Source: Armatimonadota bacterium (GTDB lineage: Bacteria; Armatimonadota; Fimbriimonadia; Fimbriimonadales; Fimbriimonadaceae). From it: a stretch of 64,000 bases of DNA. A program made the translations under genes and the position numbers. Where the stretch lies: NCBI GenBank assembly GCA_016789105.1, contig JAEURN010000008.1, forward strand, positions 434,001 through 498,000. Direction: 5' to 3'. Of the stretch, positions 18,615 through 27,663 are shown piece after piece; within the stretch, counting starts at the first letter, position 1, and each line of letters opens with the position of its first letter. A model generated the notes under the pieces. That model was not told the origin of the DNA and made no database searches. It saw only the letters and a program-made list of their open reading frames with translations.

Positions 18615-19689
18615 ACCCAGGCTGTTGATCTTGAGCGCCTCCACGGGCAACGGGCACATGTCTGCCGCCTATGCCGTGGAAGCCGAAGCCCATTCCGCCG
18701 GGCTTGCCGCTGAAGTGGTAGACGTGCTCGATTTCACGCCGCCGGGGTTCACGATGTGGTACCGGGGCGGATACGAAAAATTGGTCAAGGATCGGCCCAA
18801 AATGTGGGGCCACCTTTATAAGACTTCCGACCGCCCGCTCTTCAATTTCGGCTTCCAAACCGGTTTGGATTACGTGTTCACCCGGGGCATCCGGGAGGCG
18901 GTGGAACGTTTCCGGCCCGATTGGGTGGTTTGCACCCACAGCCTGCCCCAGCCCCGGCTGGTCCCGCTCCGGAGGGAGTTCGGGTTCCGGATCGGCATTG
19001 TCGTCACCGACCTTTACGTCCACCGGATGTGGCTGCGCGGGCGGCCAGATTACTTTTTCGTGCCGCAAGAGTGGTCACGCAAAGTGCTGATCCGCCGACT
19101 CCCCCGCATCGGTCGGCATTCCGCCGTCACCGGCATCCCAATCCACCCCGTTTTTGCCGAGCACACGCATTCCCGATCCTGGTCCGGGGAAAAGACCGCA
19201 ATCGTTTCCAGCGGCGGGATCGGCGGCGGCCCGCTGGAAGGCGCGGTCCGGGCTTTGCGCACCACCGGATGGAAGGCGAAGGTCGTCACGGGGCGCAACG
19301 AGGCCCTCAAACACGAAATGGAAAGGGCCTTTGCCAACGACCAGGGCGTTGCCATCTTGGGGCTGGTCGACCATGTGACGATGGCCGGGCTCATGCAGTC
19401 GAGCCACCTCATCGTTTCAAAGCCGGGCGGGTTGACGACTTTTGAAAGCCTGGCGAGCGGGATCCCGTTCATGGTCTACCAACCGTTCCTCATTCCCGGG
19501 CAGGAGGAAGGGAACGCCCGGTTCCTGGCCGATTGCGGGGCCGGGGTCATCGTCCGGCAAGAAAACGCCATCGCACCAACGCTGCAAGCGCTGACCGACG
19601 AAAAGCTGGCGCAAATGTCGCAAGCGGCCTTGGGCCAGGCCCTTCCCCATGCAGCGAGGGACATCGTCGCCCACCTTCAAAAACTCTAA
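18607..19689 (+). CDS. Glycosyltransferase of the MGDG synthase / UgtP family (GT28-like)
   Basis: 360 aa. The N-terminal domain has LILSASTGNGHMSAAYAVEAE, the signature of the MGDG-synthase N-domain, and GFTMWYRGGYEKLVKDRP. The C-terminal Rossmann domain carries SSGGIGGGPLEGAVRAL and the donor-binding SKPGGLTTFESLASG. Members add glucose or galactose from a UDP-sugar to diacylglycerol or related lipids at the inner face of the membrane. The acceptor here is not determined; the phosphoesterase and membrane-protein neighbours fit glycolipid synthesis. Confidence 0.88.
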   Translation: MGEPRLLILSASTGNGHMSAAYAVEAEAHSAGLAAEVVDVLDFTPPGFTMWYRGGYEKLVKDRPKMWGHLYKTSDRPLFNFGFQTGLDYVFTRGIREAVERFRPDWVVCTHSLPQPRLVPLRREFGFRIGIVVTDLYVHRMWLRGRPDYFFVPQEWSRKVLIRRLPRIGRHSAVTGIPIHPVFAEHTHSRSWSGEKTAIVSSGGIGGGPLEGAVRALRTTGWKAKVVTGRNEALKHEMERAFANDQGVAILGLVDHVTMAGLMQSSHLIVSKPGGLTTFESLASGIPFMVYQPFLIPGQEEGNARFLADCGAGVIVRQENAIAPTLQALTDEKLAQMSQAALGQALPHAARDIVAHLQKL

Positions 19690-20387
19690 TTGCCGACGCA
19701 GATTTCCCGGTATTTGGCCGCCAACGTATATCCGTGGCGGTCAAAAAAGTCGCCCATCAACCGGACGAACGTGCCCCCGACAAACAAGAACTCGATTACC
19801 ATGATCAGGGCCCCCGCCGGGGTGTTTTTGGCCAACATCGGGTTGATCCACTCCAATAGCAAATACAACGGCGAGAGAATCACGTAATTCATCAGTGAAA
19901 ATCCGATGGCTATCGGCAGAGAAGCCCGGTGCACCGGCACCATGTCGCGCTGCAAGGCCAGGAAGCGCCCCCCGGGGGTCTCGGCGACCGAACGGTAAAT
20001 GGGCTTGTTGTCGAACCACCAGCCGATCTGGAATGCCACCGCCGTAAACGTGAAACAAAGCGGCGGCGTGGCGTATAGCCCTAACAGCCCGTTGCCGAAC
20101 CGGTATTGCAAAAACCCCCCGGCCATGATGCCGAGCAGGTTTGTCCAGCCGGTGGCAAAGAAAACCCCCATCAGCTTTCCTCGGAAAATGTCGGGCAACT
20201 CTTCTTCGGTCGCTTGGCCGTCGTGGAGGGCCTTGCGCCGCTCCAGGGCCGACTTGGTCGCCGAGATGTCCTCTTTGAGCCTTCGGATGTGGTACCGGAT
20301 GCTAAAAAGATCCCTGAGCCCAGCCAACAGAGGCTTCCTGCCGGGTGCGGACATCTGCGTTTGCTCAGGAGGGGGCATCGTCGGCAT
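19686..20387 (-). CDS. Membrane protein of unknown function
   Basis: 233 aa from the ATG at 20387; in-frame ATGs at 20378 and 20354 are alternatives and no ribosome site decides. A charged helical region (RYHIRRLKEDISATKSALER) is followed by four hydrophobic helices (GVFFATGWTNLLGIMAGGFL, PPLCFTFTAVAFQIGWWF, LPIAIGFSLMNYVILSPLYL, ALIMVIEFLFVGGTFVRLMG). No family recognised. It converges on the glycosyltransferase with a four-base overlap. Confidence 0.65.
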   Translation of the reverse strand: MPTMPPPEQTQMSAPGRKPLLAGLRDLFSIRYHIRRLKEDISATKSALERRKALHDGQATEEELPDIFRGKLMGVFFATGWTNLLGIMAGGFLQYRFGNGLLGLYATPPLCFTFTAVAFQIGWWFDNKPIYRSVAETPGGRFLALQRDMVPVHRASLPIAIGFSLMNYVILSPLYLLLEWINPMLAKNTPAGALIMVIEFLFVGGTFVRLMGDFFDRHGYTLAAKYREICVGN

Positions 20388-20496
20388 AAGGTTGGCGGCC
20401 AGGCAAGCCAGGATACCTGGCACCTTCAGTACGCCCCTGTTCAGACTGGCGTGGCACCAACCGTGGGACCTTGTGTTATGATGTTTCGCAGAACAG

Positions 20497-21687
20497 TTGG
20501 CAAACGCCCTCCCTCCCCGCACGGCACGCAGGAGCAAATCGGCCTCCGTGGCCGGAGATTTGGAAAAACTCGCACGCAGCCTTGGCCCCGGGGCCAGGCT
20601 CCCATCGGTGCGCGAACTTTGCTCAAGCCTCAAAATCTCCTTGGCGACCCTGAGCACCGCCCTCCGGTCATTGGAGGCCAAAGGCGTCATCGTCCGCCGG
20701 CATGGCAGCGGCATCTATGTCACGTCGCGGGTCGCCATCCCACGCGTGGCCATCCTGGCCAGCGCTACCCAGTTCCTCGTCGGCGGGTCGCCCGTTTGGG
20801 GCCTGCTTGTCGGCGAACTCCTCAAGGGGTTCCGGGAAAAGGGGTTCGAAGCCAGCTTTTACTTGGCCCAGCCGGCCGACGAGGCCGCCAAGACCTTTTT
20901 GATCCCGCCCGAATTTGAATTGGCCTTAGGCCAGGGCCGGGTCGACGGCATCGTGACCGTCGGCATGGACGAAAACTCGGTCGAGTACCTCATGGAAGCC
21001 GGGTTGAGCCCCGTCTCGTTCGCAGGCCCGGGGAGCATCAACTGTCGCATGGATGTGGCGGCCCTGGCTGGGGAACTCGCAGGATCCCTGGTCGGGGAGG
21101 GCCGCAAATCCGCCATGGTTGTCGGGTGCCACCACCCGAGCATGTATGAATCCGTCAAGGCCGAACTGGAATCCGCTGGATTGGAAGTCTGGCCGAGCCG
21201 GGAGGGGATTTGGGCCGAACGCAGCCTCACCGACCGAATGGCAACCCCGTTTATGCACGTCGGTCAAGAATTTGCCGGGGAATTCCTTGGCCTTGTTGAA
21301 AGAGGGGACGCCCCCGATGCCCTCTTCATCATGGACGACATCTTTGCGCACGGCTTCTTGATGTTGTGGGCAAACGGGCCCGGCAGGGATTCGGTCGCGT
21401 TGGCCTGCCTCACCAACAAAGAACTGCACATGTTCGACGGCTGGGGAATCGGGTTGGGGCTGATGGAAGTGTCGGTGCAATTGTTCACCAAGGCGATGGT
21501 GGAAGCGGTAGCGGAAGGTTTGGCTCACCCCGATGCCGATTGCGGGGAGCGGGCCAGGGCCGTAGCCAAACGGATGGGTGGGGCGGCGGCTGGAGTCGTC
21601 GAAGACGCGCCCGGGCGGTACACGTTGCTGCTCAAGGGGCGAACACAATTTGTTGGGCGTCCCACACTCAAGATTGGAGTAACTTAA
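20497..21687 (+). CDS. GntR-type transcriptional regulator with periplasmic-binding-like sensor domain
   Basis: 396 aa. The N-terminal winged helix-turn-helix of the GntR family is clear (LPSVRELCSSLKISLATLS, LEAKGVIVRRHGSGIYV). From about residue 85 a LacI/PBP1-like sensor domain follows (VAILASATQFLVGGSPVWG, VDGIVTVGMDE, ALFIMDDIFAHGFL), as in AraR-like regulators of sugar use. The TTG start at 20497 is the only one consistent with frame and domain; TATGAT lies 14 bases upstream as a -10 box. The sugar dehydrogenase gene starts 12 bases after the stop, so that gene or a sugar operon is the likely target. Confidence 0.85.
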   Translation: MANALPPRTARRSKSASVAGDLEKLARSLGPGARLPSVRELCSSLKISLATLSTALRSLEAKGVIVRRHGSGIYVTSRVAIPRVAILASATQFLVGGSPVWGLLVGELLKGFREKGFEASFYLAQPADEAAKTFLIPPEFELALGQGRVDGIVTVGMDENSVEYLMEAGLSPVSFAGPGSINCRMDVAALAGELAGSLVGEGRKSAMVVGCHHPSMYESVKAELESAGLEVWPSREGIWAERSLTDRMATPFMHVGQEFAGEFLGLVERGDAPDALFIMDDIFAHGFLMLWANGPGRDSVALACLTNKELHMFDGWGIGLGLMEVSVQLFTKAMVEAVAEGLAHPDADCGERARAVAKRMGGAAAGVVEDAPGRYTLLLKGRTQFVGRPTLKIGVT

Positions 21688-21699
21688 AAGAGAGGCCCT

Positions 21700-22938
21700 A
21701 TGCACCCAACGATGAAGATCGGGATCGTCCCTGTAGCCGTCACTGCGCTCGCCGGAGGCGGCTTTGCCCTGTTTGGCGGAGGGGCTTTGCCAAAAGCCCA
21801 GCCCGTCGCAGAGCTGCCGGCAAATCCGGTTGCCGGAGTACAAACGCAAAAAGTCCAGGCAACCGGCGTCCCAACTCCGGAAACCGGCTGGCGTGAAGAA
21901 GTCCTGATGAAGGGTTTCAACGTGCCTTGGGGCATGGCGTTTTTGCCCGACGGAAAACTCCTTGTGACCGAGCGGGCAGGCCAGCTCTACCTGGTAGACC
22001 TCAAAGCCAACAGCAAAACCGAAGTGCCCGGCTTGCCCCCCATCCCCGAAATCGGCCAGGGTGGGCTGATGGATGTGGCCTTGCACCCCAACTTTGCCAA
22101 GAACCGCTGGGTCTATTTCACGGCCGCGCAAGGCAACGGCAGCGGCAACCACTCTGTTCTAATGAGGGGGACGTTCGACGGCGCCAAGATCAGCGACGCG
22201 AAAATTTTGTTCACCCCGAACTTCGATAAGCCCGGCGGGCAACACTTCGGATCGCGGATCCAGTTCCTCAAAGACGGCACGCTGCTCATGACCCTGGGCG
22301 ATGGCGGCAACCCGCCGAACGCTATGAACGGCAAGCTCACCCGGTACTACGTCCAGGACATGGATTCCGATCTGGGCAAGATCCTGCGGCTCGATGAAAA
22401 AGGCAACCCCCCCAAAGACAACCCCTTTGCCGGACAAGCAGGAGCCCAGCCGGAAATCTACACCTTGGGGCACCGTAACGTACAAGGGATCACAATGGAT
22501 CCCGCGACCGGCCGCGTCTTTGCCAACGAACATGGGGCGTTTGGGGGTGACGAAGTCAACGAAATCAAAAAGGGCCACAACTACGGCTGGCCAAAAGCGA
22601 CATTCAGCAAGGAATACTCTGGCGCAACGATCACCGATATCACCTCGATGCCGGGAATGGACGACCCGCTCGTCGCTTGGACCCCGTGCCCCGCGCCAAG
22701 TGCCATTGCCTTCCTTTCAAGCGGGAAATATGGCGATTGGAAAGGCGACCTGTTCAGTGCCGGGCTTGCCGGGATGGACATCCGTCGGATCGACTTAGAT
22801 AGCGCCGGAAAGGTGCAAGGCATGACGCGTTTGGAGATCAAAGACCGGGTCCGCAATGTGATCCAAGGGCCGGACGGGTTCCTCTACATTGCGATGGAAG
22901 GCAAAAACGGCCGGATTTCCCGCCTGATGCGGGACTGA
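21700..22938 (+). CDS. PQQ-dependent soluble aldose sugar dehydrogenase (YliI-like)
   Basis: 412 aa exported six-bladed propeller enzyme. An N-terminal hydrophobic segment (PVAVTALAGGGFALFGGGAL) is followed by GMAFLPDGKLLVTERAGQLY, GGLMDVALHPNFAKN, LGDGGNPP, LGHRNVQGI and EHGAFGGDEVNEIKKGHNYG, which are hallmark segments of soluble glucose/aldose dehydrogenases using PQQ. A GAGAGG ribosome site precedes the ATG. It should oxidise sugars to lactones in the periplasm and pass electrons to the respiratory chain. No PQQ biosynthesis genes are nearby. It is adjacent to the GntR-type regulator and may be co-regulated. Confidence 0.88.
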   Translation: MHPTMKIGIVPVAVTALAGGGFALFGGGALPKAQPVAELPANPVAGVQTQKVQATGVPTPETGWREEVLMKGFNVPWGMAFLPDGKLLVTERAGQLYLVDLKANSKTEVPGLPPIPEIGQGGLMDVALHPNFAKNRWVYFTAAQGNGSGNHSVLMRGTFDGAKISDAKILFTPNFDKPGGQHFGSRIQFLKDGTLLMTLGDGGNPPNAMNGKLTRYYVQDMDSDLGKILRLDEKGNPPKDNPFAGQAGAQPEIYTLGHRNVQGITMDPATGRVFANEHGAFGGDEVNEIKKGHNYGWPKATFSKEYSGATITDITSMPGMDDPLVAWTPCPAPSAIAFLSSGKYGDWKGDLFSAGLAGMDIRRIDLDSAGKVQGMTRLEIKDRVRNVIQGPDGFLYIAMEGKNGRISRLMRD

Positions 22939-23255
22939 GGCGTGCCCGGATCGCTCACCGCCGACGGTTGAACTAATGGCTCGGGACGCAGTGGCCACGG
23001 AAAACCCCGCGGCCACACCTTTTGTCAAGCCCAGGTCCGTATTCTTTATTTGGGGACGGCACCTTCTGAACTGGAGCGTGGGAACGACCCTCGGTAGCCC
23101 CCCAAGGCCGGAAAACCGCAATTTCTACCGGGTTCTCAGTGAACAATCAATAGCAATCGCCTCTGAAGTGAATATTATTGCAAAATAACGGGGCATTTCA
23201 GCTCTTGTGTGATAGCATAAGGGGACATCTTTGGCGATTTGCCGGAGTGACCATC
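22939..23255. other. 317-base intergenic region without a supported gene
   Basis: This lies between the sugar dehydrogenase stop and the start of the next gene. The segment around 23162-23190 is AT-rich (GAATATTATTGCAAAATAA) and may hold promoter elements for the downstream gene, and GATAGCAT near 23210-23217 could be a -10 region. Short open frames here have no protein-like composition. No RNA gene or terminator hairpin was recognised. Confidence 0.4.
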
Positions 23256-24842
23256 ATGCCTGCTCCAACACTTCACAAACTCGGAATCCTGGCCTTGGCT
23301 TTGGCCATAGCCGGGACCGCATCGGCCCAATTCGGCGACAAGGTCGTCGAACTCAGCCATATCACGCTCGCCCAACTCAGTGCCAGCTCAGGCAATGACT
23401 GCTGGGGCTATGTCAGCCCCTCTGGGCGCGAATATGCCCTGATGGGGTGCAACAACAAAGTCGCGGTCATCGAAATCACCAACCCGACTAACCCGGTGAT
23501 CGTCAAAACGATTCCGCACAGCAGCAGCACTTGGTGCGACATCAAAACCTACGGCCACTACGCCTATGCGGTCACCGAGACGTCCGGAACGGGGATCCAG
23601 GTCATCGACCTGGGTGATGTCGACAACGGCAATGTCACGCTGGTGCAAACTCTCACGAGCCCGAGCCGAACCCACAACATCCATGTCGATACCGTCAATG
23701 GGTTCCTTTATACGTGCGGGTCAAACGGGGGGACGGGCACCACGATGTGCTTCAGCCTGGCCAACCCCGCCGCTCCGGTGCGGGTCGGCCCGAATTCGAT
23801 GACCACCAACTACCACCACGACGGACAGTTGGTCAGTTACACCACCGGGCCGCTGGCCGGCCACCAGATTTGGTATGGGTTCAGCGAAGGGCGCGGGGTC
23901 GATGTCTACGACTTCACCGACAAGAACAACCCGGTGATGATTAAGCGGATCGTCTACCCGAACATGAATTACTGCCACCAGGGGTGGATCAGCGAAGATT
24001 TGAAGTACCTGTACGTCGATGACGAACTCGACGAAACTGGGATCGGCGTCGCCACCCGCTCGTTGGTCTTCAATGTTGAAGACCCGGTCAACGGCTTCTT
24101 TGTCGGGACATTTTCGACCGGGCTCCCCTCCATCGACCACAACCAATACACCGACGACGGCTTTTCGTTCCAGGCCAACTACCGCAGTGGGCTGCGGATC
24201 TTTGACCGGATGGCCGACCCCACCGCCCCGGTGGCCGTCGGGTTCTATGACACCTATCCAGCGGACAACAACGCCAACTTCGACGGGGCTTGGAGCACGT
24301 ATCCCTACTTCCCGAGCGGCCGCATCATCATCAGCGACATCAACTCCGGGTTCTACGTCGTCGACGCCACTCAGGCCCTGACCCGGCTGCAATACGCCGA
24401 TTCTGGGGCGATGGCCGGCGGGACACTAGTTTCCGGCTCGTTTGCCGATCTCCGGGTCGCTGACGGGGTCGGAATGAAAATGCGGTACAGCACGTCGGGC
24501 ACACCGGACGGGTTCCCCATCGGGATCGACCTCGATACCCATACGTTCGACACGCATCCTGACAAGGTCAAAGTGACCGTTGTCTCCCAAGGCAACTTCC
24601 CAGGATACAGCCAAGTTTTGGAAGTGTTCGACTTCGCCCACAACGTCTGGGTCAGGTTCGACCAATGGCAATTGGGGATTTCCTCGACGACGAGGACGTT
24701 TGAAATCACGGCCAATACGTCCGACTTCATCCAACCTGGTTCGAACACGCTCCGGCTCGGGGTTCGGTACCAGTCCGACATCCGGCAGTCTGCCAAGCTC
24801 ACGGCCACCTTGGATCAGGTCAAGTTCGAGGTCTTGCGCTAG
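23256..24842 (+). CDS. Choice-of-anchor B family secreted protein (LVIVD-type repeats)
   Basis: 528 aa. The ATG at 23256 begins a signal peptide (MPAPTLHKLGILALALAIAG...ASAQF). The mature part has the pattern of the choice-of-anchor B family: NDCWGYVSPSGREYALMG, VAVIEITNPTNPVIVKTIP, TWCDIKTYGHYAYAV, THNIHVDTVNGFLY, CHQGWISEDLKYLYVDDE and DHNQYTDDGFSFQANYRSG. The fold is expected to be a propeller. The C-terminal 140 residues form a separate beta domain in place of an anchor, and no PEP-CTERM or Por signal is seen. The role is probably cell-surface; no substrate is known. It overlaps the convergent gene by 23 bases. Confidence 0.85.
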   Translation: MPAPTLHKLGILALALAIAGTASAQFGDKVVELSHITLAQLSASSGNDCWGYVSPSGREYALMGCNNKVAVIEITNPTNPVIVKTIPHSSSTWCDIKTYGHYAYAVTETSGTGIQVIDLGDVDNGNVTLVQTLTSPSRTHNIHVDTVNGFLYTCGSNGGTGTTMCFSLANPAAPVRVGPNSMTTNYHHDGQLVSYTTGPLAGHQIWYGFSEGRGVDVYDFTDKNNPVMIKRIVYPNMNYCHQGWISEDLKYLYVDDELDETGIGVATRSLVFNVEDPVNGFFVGTFSTGLPSIDHNQYTDDGFSFQANYRSGLRIFDRMADPTAPVAVGFYDTYPADNNANFDGAWSTYPYFPSGRIIISDINSGFYVVDATQALTRLQYADSGAMAGGTLVSGSFADLRVADGVGMKMRYSTSGTPDGFPIGIDLDTHTFDTHPDKVKVTVVSQGNFPGYSQVLEVFDFAHNVWVRFDQWQLGISSTTRTFEITANTSDFIQPGSNTLRLGVRYQSDIRQSAKLTATLDQVKFEVLR

Positions 24843-26037
24843 TCACCGTACGGGGCCGGGCGATGAGGATGTGCATCCGGCACACTTCGTCGTACGGCCC
24901 CGTTCCGTATCGGACGGTGGTCGGATCCCGCTTCTCGTTCATCTGGCACCGCTCATCGTTGAAATAGGTGAACCTGAATTGCAGGTTCGTTCCTGCCGGT
25001 GCGGCAACAGGCTTGGGGAAAACGTAACTCCCCAACCAAAAGGGGTCCCACTTTGGAACCGAAAGGAGGTTCTGTGCCGGGCGGCCAGGAACTTGGATCG
25101 AATTCGACTGCGAACCGCAATAGAACCGTGCTTGCGGGATCAGCCCGAGGATCTCGCTGTCTTCGCCTATTTTTTTGGTCAAGCTGATAGTCGGCGACGT
25201 GTCCGGCTTAATCTCAAAGCCCTTGTCTTCAAGAGAGACGACTTGGAGATCCTTGGCCGGGGCGCTCTCCGCCACCTTCAAGCCCAGCAAGAACCCGCCC
25301 GATTCTGGGCGGCCGGAAGGCTGGTATTTGGCCAGCACCAAAATCCGGGAGCCGGTCGGCAAGTTCAGCGCCGTGTCATCCGGGAGCCGCCACACGGGGT
25401 AGCCCGGCGACCAATTGCCAACCGGGGTCAAACCTTCGGCAAAGACATTTGCCGGCGAGCCGTCAGCGGGGGGTTCCACCCCCGGAGGGATCAAATAGAA
25501 CTGGGCTGAACGCAAAACCCGCGGCTTTTCTGGAACCAGCCACATCGCTTGGATGGGCATTTCGCGATCCGGCAACCTGATGGTTTGGGCCCGCCAATAT
25601 TGAACGCCCTCGGCCGCGACGGCAACTTCGGGGCTCGCGATGGTGAGGCCCGGCCCCACTTCGGCCGGTTTGCGGTTCAGGGGCAATTCAAGGGTCGGCC
25701 CTTCGGGCGCCCCCGCGTCGTAAAACTGTTGGAACGCCAAAATTTCCCGGTCGGTCAACTGCGGATTTTCGGCCAAAACGGCAAAGTCGGATTCTGCCGA
25801 TGTGGGCGGCATGTTGCGGGAAAGGACTTGAATCCGGATGAGTTCCAAGTTCCGCTTAAAGTTGCGGTACGTTGTGAAGTCGAACGGGCCAATCCCCGCT
25901 TTTTGGTGGCAGGGCAGGCACTTTTCCACGACGACCGGGGCGATGTCGTCCCGGAAAGTCGGGGGGGCGGGCGCGAAGGCTGCCAAACCGGCGACAACCA
26001 AGGAGAGCCCTCCAGGGATCCATGCCTTGGCGGCCAT
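24820..26037 (-). CDS. Secreted c-type cytochrome / ascorbate-dependent monooxygenase-like protein
   Basis: 405 aa with a signal peptide (SLVVAGLAAFAPAPP) and one heme-binding CLPCHQ motif near residue 40 in the context FRDDIAPVVVEKCLPCHQKAGIGPFDF. This is typical of planctomycete and acidobacterial secreted proteins that join a cytochrome c domain to a copper type II ascorbate-dependent monooxygenase-like beta domain. The remaining 330 residues fit that beta-rich part (MPIQAMWLVPEKPRVLRSA, LVLAKYQPSGRPE), but copper ligands were not verified. TAAAAT ends six bases before the ATG. It is divergent from a redoxin gene 43 bases away, a pairing known for this family. Confidence 0.75.
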   Translation of the reverse strand: MAAKAWIPGGLSLVVAGLAAFAPAPPTFRDDIAPVVVEKCLPCHQKAGIGPFDFTTYRNFKRNLELIRIQVLSRNMPPTSAESDFAVLAENPQLTDREILAFQQFYDAGAPEGPTLELPLNRKPAEVGPGLTIASPEVAVAAEGVQYWRAQTIRLPDREMPIQAMWLVPEKPRVLRSAQFYLIPPGVEPPADGSPANVFAEGLTPVGNWSPGYPVWRLPDDTALNLPTGSRILVLAKYQPSGRPESGGFLLGLKVAESAPAKDLQVVSLEDKGFEIKPDTSPTISLTKKIGEDSEILGLIPQARFYCGSQSNSIQVPGRPAQNLLSVPKWDPFWLGSYVFPKPVAAPAGTNLQFRFTYFNDERCQMNEKRDPTTVRYGTGPYDEVCRMHILIARPRTVTSARPRT

Positions 26038-26080
26038 AGAGCGATTTTACCTGGGGCAAAGTTGTTGTAGACTCAAAGCG
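26038..26080. promoter_or_regulatory. Compact divergent promoter region with two leaderless-type -10 boxes
   Basis: Only 43 bases separate the two start codons. On the plus strand TAGACT (26068-26073) ends 7 bases before the ATG at 26081. On the minus strand TAAAAT (26044-26049) ends 6 bases before the ATG at 26037. Both genes could therefore be transcribed without a 5' leader from overlapping promoters. Confidence 0.55.
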
Positions 26081-26638
26081 ATGCTTCCCGTGATTTGCGC
26101 CTTTTGCGCGGTGACCTGTGCAGACGGCCTGCCTTCCACACCGGTCAGCCTAACTGGGGCCGCCGATTTGACCGGCAAACCAACAGCCCCGAACCCGGCT
26201 GCGGCAAAAGCCACGGTGCTCCTGTTCATCAGCCACGAATGTCCGATCGCGAACCGCTATGCGCCGGAGATCGCCAGAATCTATGCCGATTACAAAGACA
26301 GAAAGGCCGCGTTCTACCGGGTTTACATCGGCGCGATGGAGGATGCCGAACTCTATGCCGAACACGGGAAGGAATTCGGGCTGGCCATGCCCGGCTTGGT
26401 TGATTTCAACCTGAAACTCGCCAAATCAACCGGGGCGACCGTCACCCCAGAGGCTGTCGTTTTGGACAGCAAGGGCGTCATGCGGTACCGGGGGCGAATC
26501 GACGACCAGAATGTCGAACACGGCAAAATCCGGGAAGGGTATCGGAGGGATCTGAGGATCGCTTTGGACGAAATCTTGGCGGGGCAGCCGGTGAGCATGC
26601 CGACGACCGCCTCCGTCGGTTGCTTCATCCCGTTTTGA
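26081..26638 (+). CDS. Redoxin (thioredoxin-fold) protein paired with the cytochrome gene
   Basis: 185 aa, probably exported: MLPVICAFCAVTCADG is a short signal-like N-terminus. The thioredoxin fold is seen in ATVLLFISHECPIANRYAPEI, the variant active site of redoxins found beside or fused to secreted cytochrome/copper monooxygenase proteins. It has one Cys in place of CxxC, with a second Cys near the C-terminus (TASVGCFIPF). TPEAVVLDSKGVMRYRGRID carries the cis-Pro region. TAGACT ends 7 bases before the ATG. It likely acts with the divergent cytochrome protein; the exact redox role is unknown. Confidence 0.8.
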   Translation: MLPVICAFCAVTCADGLPSTPVSLTGAADLTGKPTAPNPAAAKATVLLFISHECPIANRYAPEIARIYADYKDRKAAFYRVYIGAMEDAELYAEHGKEFGLAMPGLVDFNLKLAKSTGATVTPEAVVLDSKGVMRYRGRIDDQNVEHGKIREGYRRDLRIALDEILAGQPVSMPTTASVGCFIPF

Positions 26639-26737
26639 CGGCCGGTTCGTGGCGGAGCCTGCCGCTGGCTGAGAGCATCGACAAGCGGTTCGCCCCAATT
26701 GCGGAACTTCCGCCGGCAATCGCGAATTCCTTCCGTT

Positions 26738-27364
26738 GTGATTCCCAGAACTGTGACAACAACTGTGGCCTGTGCGGCCGTTGCCTGCGCCTGCGCCATG
26801 ACCGCTGACCAAGTCCCAACCCGACCCGAAGATGCCAAGCCGATCCCGGTGGGATCCAAAGTGCCGGATGTCAAAGTCATGGACCTTGAGGGCAAAGCCG
26901 TTTCGTTGAAGGCGATTGCCTCCAAGCCGACGGTCGTGGTGTTCTACCGGGGCGGGTGGTGCCCGTTCTGCAACCGCCACCTCTCTGATCTCCGCAATGC
27001 CGAAGCCGGCCTCAAGGAGATGGGATTCCAGCTCGTGGCGATTACCCCCGACCTGCCGGCAGAAATCACCAAGACAATGGGCAAGGACAAGCTGGATTAC
27101 CTGATCTACTCGGACTCCTCGGCCGAAGCGATGAAGGCATTCGGAGTTGCGTTCACGTTGGATCCGGGCACCGTGGCCATGTACAAGGACAACTACAAAA
27201 TCGACCTGGAAAAATCTTCGGGCCAAACCCACCACATCCTCCCCGTCCCCTCGGTTTTCATCACAAACGGCAAGGGCGAGGTCAAATTCGTCCACGCGAA
27301 TCCGGACTACAAAGTGCGGCTCACGGCCGAAGAGGTCCTCCAGGCCGCCCGCAAGGCTATGTAA
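26738..27364 (+). CDS. Peroxiredoxin-like (AhpC/TSA family) exported redoxin
   Basis: 208 aa from the GTG at 26738, giving MIPRTVTTTVACAAVACACA, a short signal or lipoprotein-like leader; a TTG at 26699 and the ATG of MTADQVP are alternatives. The redoxin fold has VVVFYRGGWCPFCNRHLSDL (CxxC), PDLPAEITKTMGKDKLDYLI and HHILPVPSVFITNGKGEV. This WCPFC form occurs in the alkyl hydroperoxide reductase / thiol-specific antioxidant group. It stands 99 bases after the previous redoxin gene and may share its function in envelope redox defence. Confidence 0.78.
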   Translation: MIPRTVTTTVACAAVACACAMTADQVPTRPEDAKPIPVGSKVPDVKVMDLEGKAVSLKAIASKPTVVVFYRGGWCPFCNRHLSDLRNAEAGLKEMGFQLVAITPDLPAEITKTMGKDKLDYLIYSDSSAEAMKAFGVAFTLDPGTVAMYKDNYKIDLEKSSGQTHHILPVPSVFITNGKGEVKFVHANPDYKVRLTAEEVLQAARKAM

Positions 27365-27444
27365 CCCCGCAAACGCACGCGTTTGCACCTCTCCAGTCGG
27401 CTCCCGGCCCACAACCGGGGGCCATTATTTTGTATGCTCGTGCG

Positions 27445-27663
27445 GTGCCCCACTCGTTTGCCATTCACACGGAATTCATCACCCTGGGACAGTTGATCAA
27501 GGCGGTCGGTCTGATCTCCAATGGGGGCGAGGCCAAGCTCTTTTTGTCTGAAGCGGATGTGACCGTCAACGGCGAGCCTGACAACCGCCGGGGTCGCAAA
27601 ATAAGGCCGGGGGATGAAGTCGTGGTCAACGGCGAATCCATCTCCGTCACTGCCCGGAGTTAG
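27445..27663 (+). CDS. S4-domain RNA-binding protein (YaaA/RlbA-like)
   Basis: 72 aa small S4 protein: TEFITLGQLIKAVGLISNGG, EAKLFLSEADVTVNGEP and NRRGRKIRPGDEVVVNGE match the alpha-L RNA-binding motif of YaaA-type proteins linked to ribosome assembly. The GTG at 27445 is chosen because TATGCT (27433-27438) ends six bases before it, and a TTG at 27430 would put the start upstream of this -10 box. The 3' end overlaps the convergent sigma factor gene by 17 bases. Confidence 0.85.
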   Translation: MPHSFAIHTEFITLGQLIKAVGLISNGGEAKLFLSEADVTVNGEPDNRRGRKIRPGDEVVVNGESISVTARS

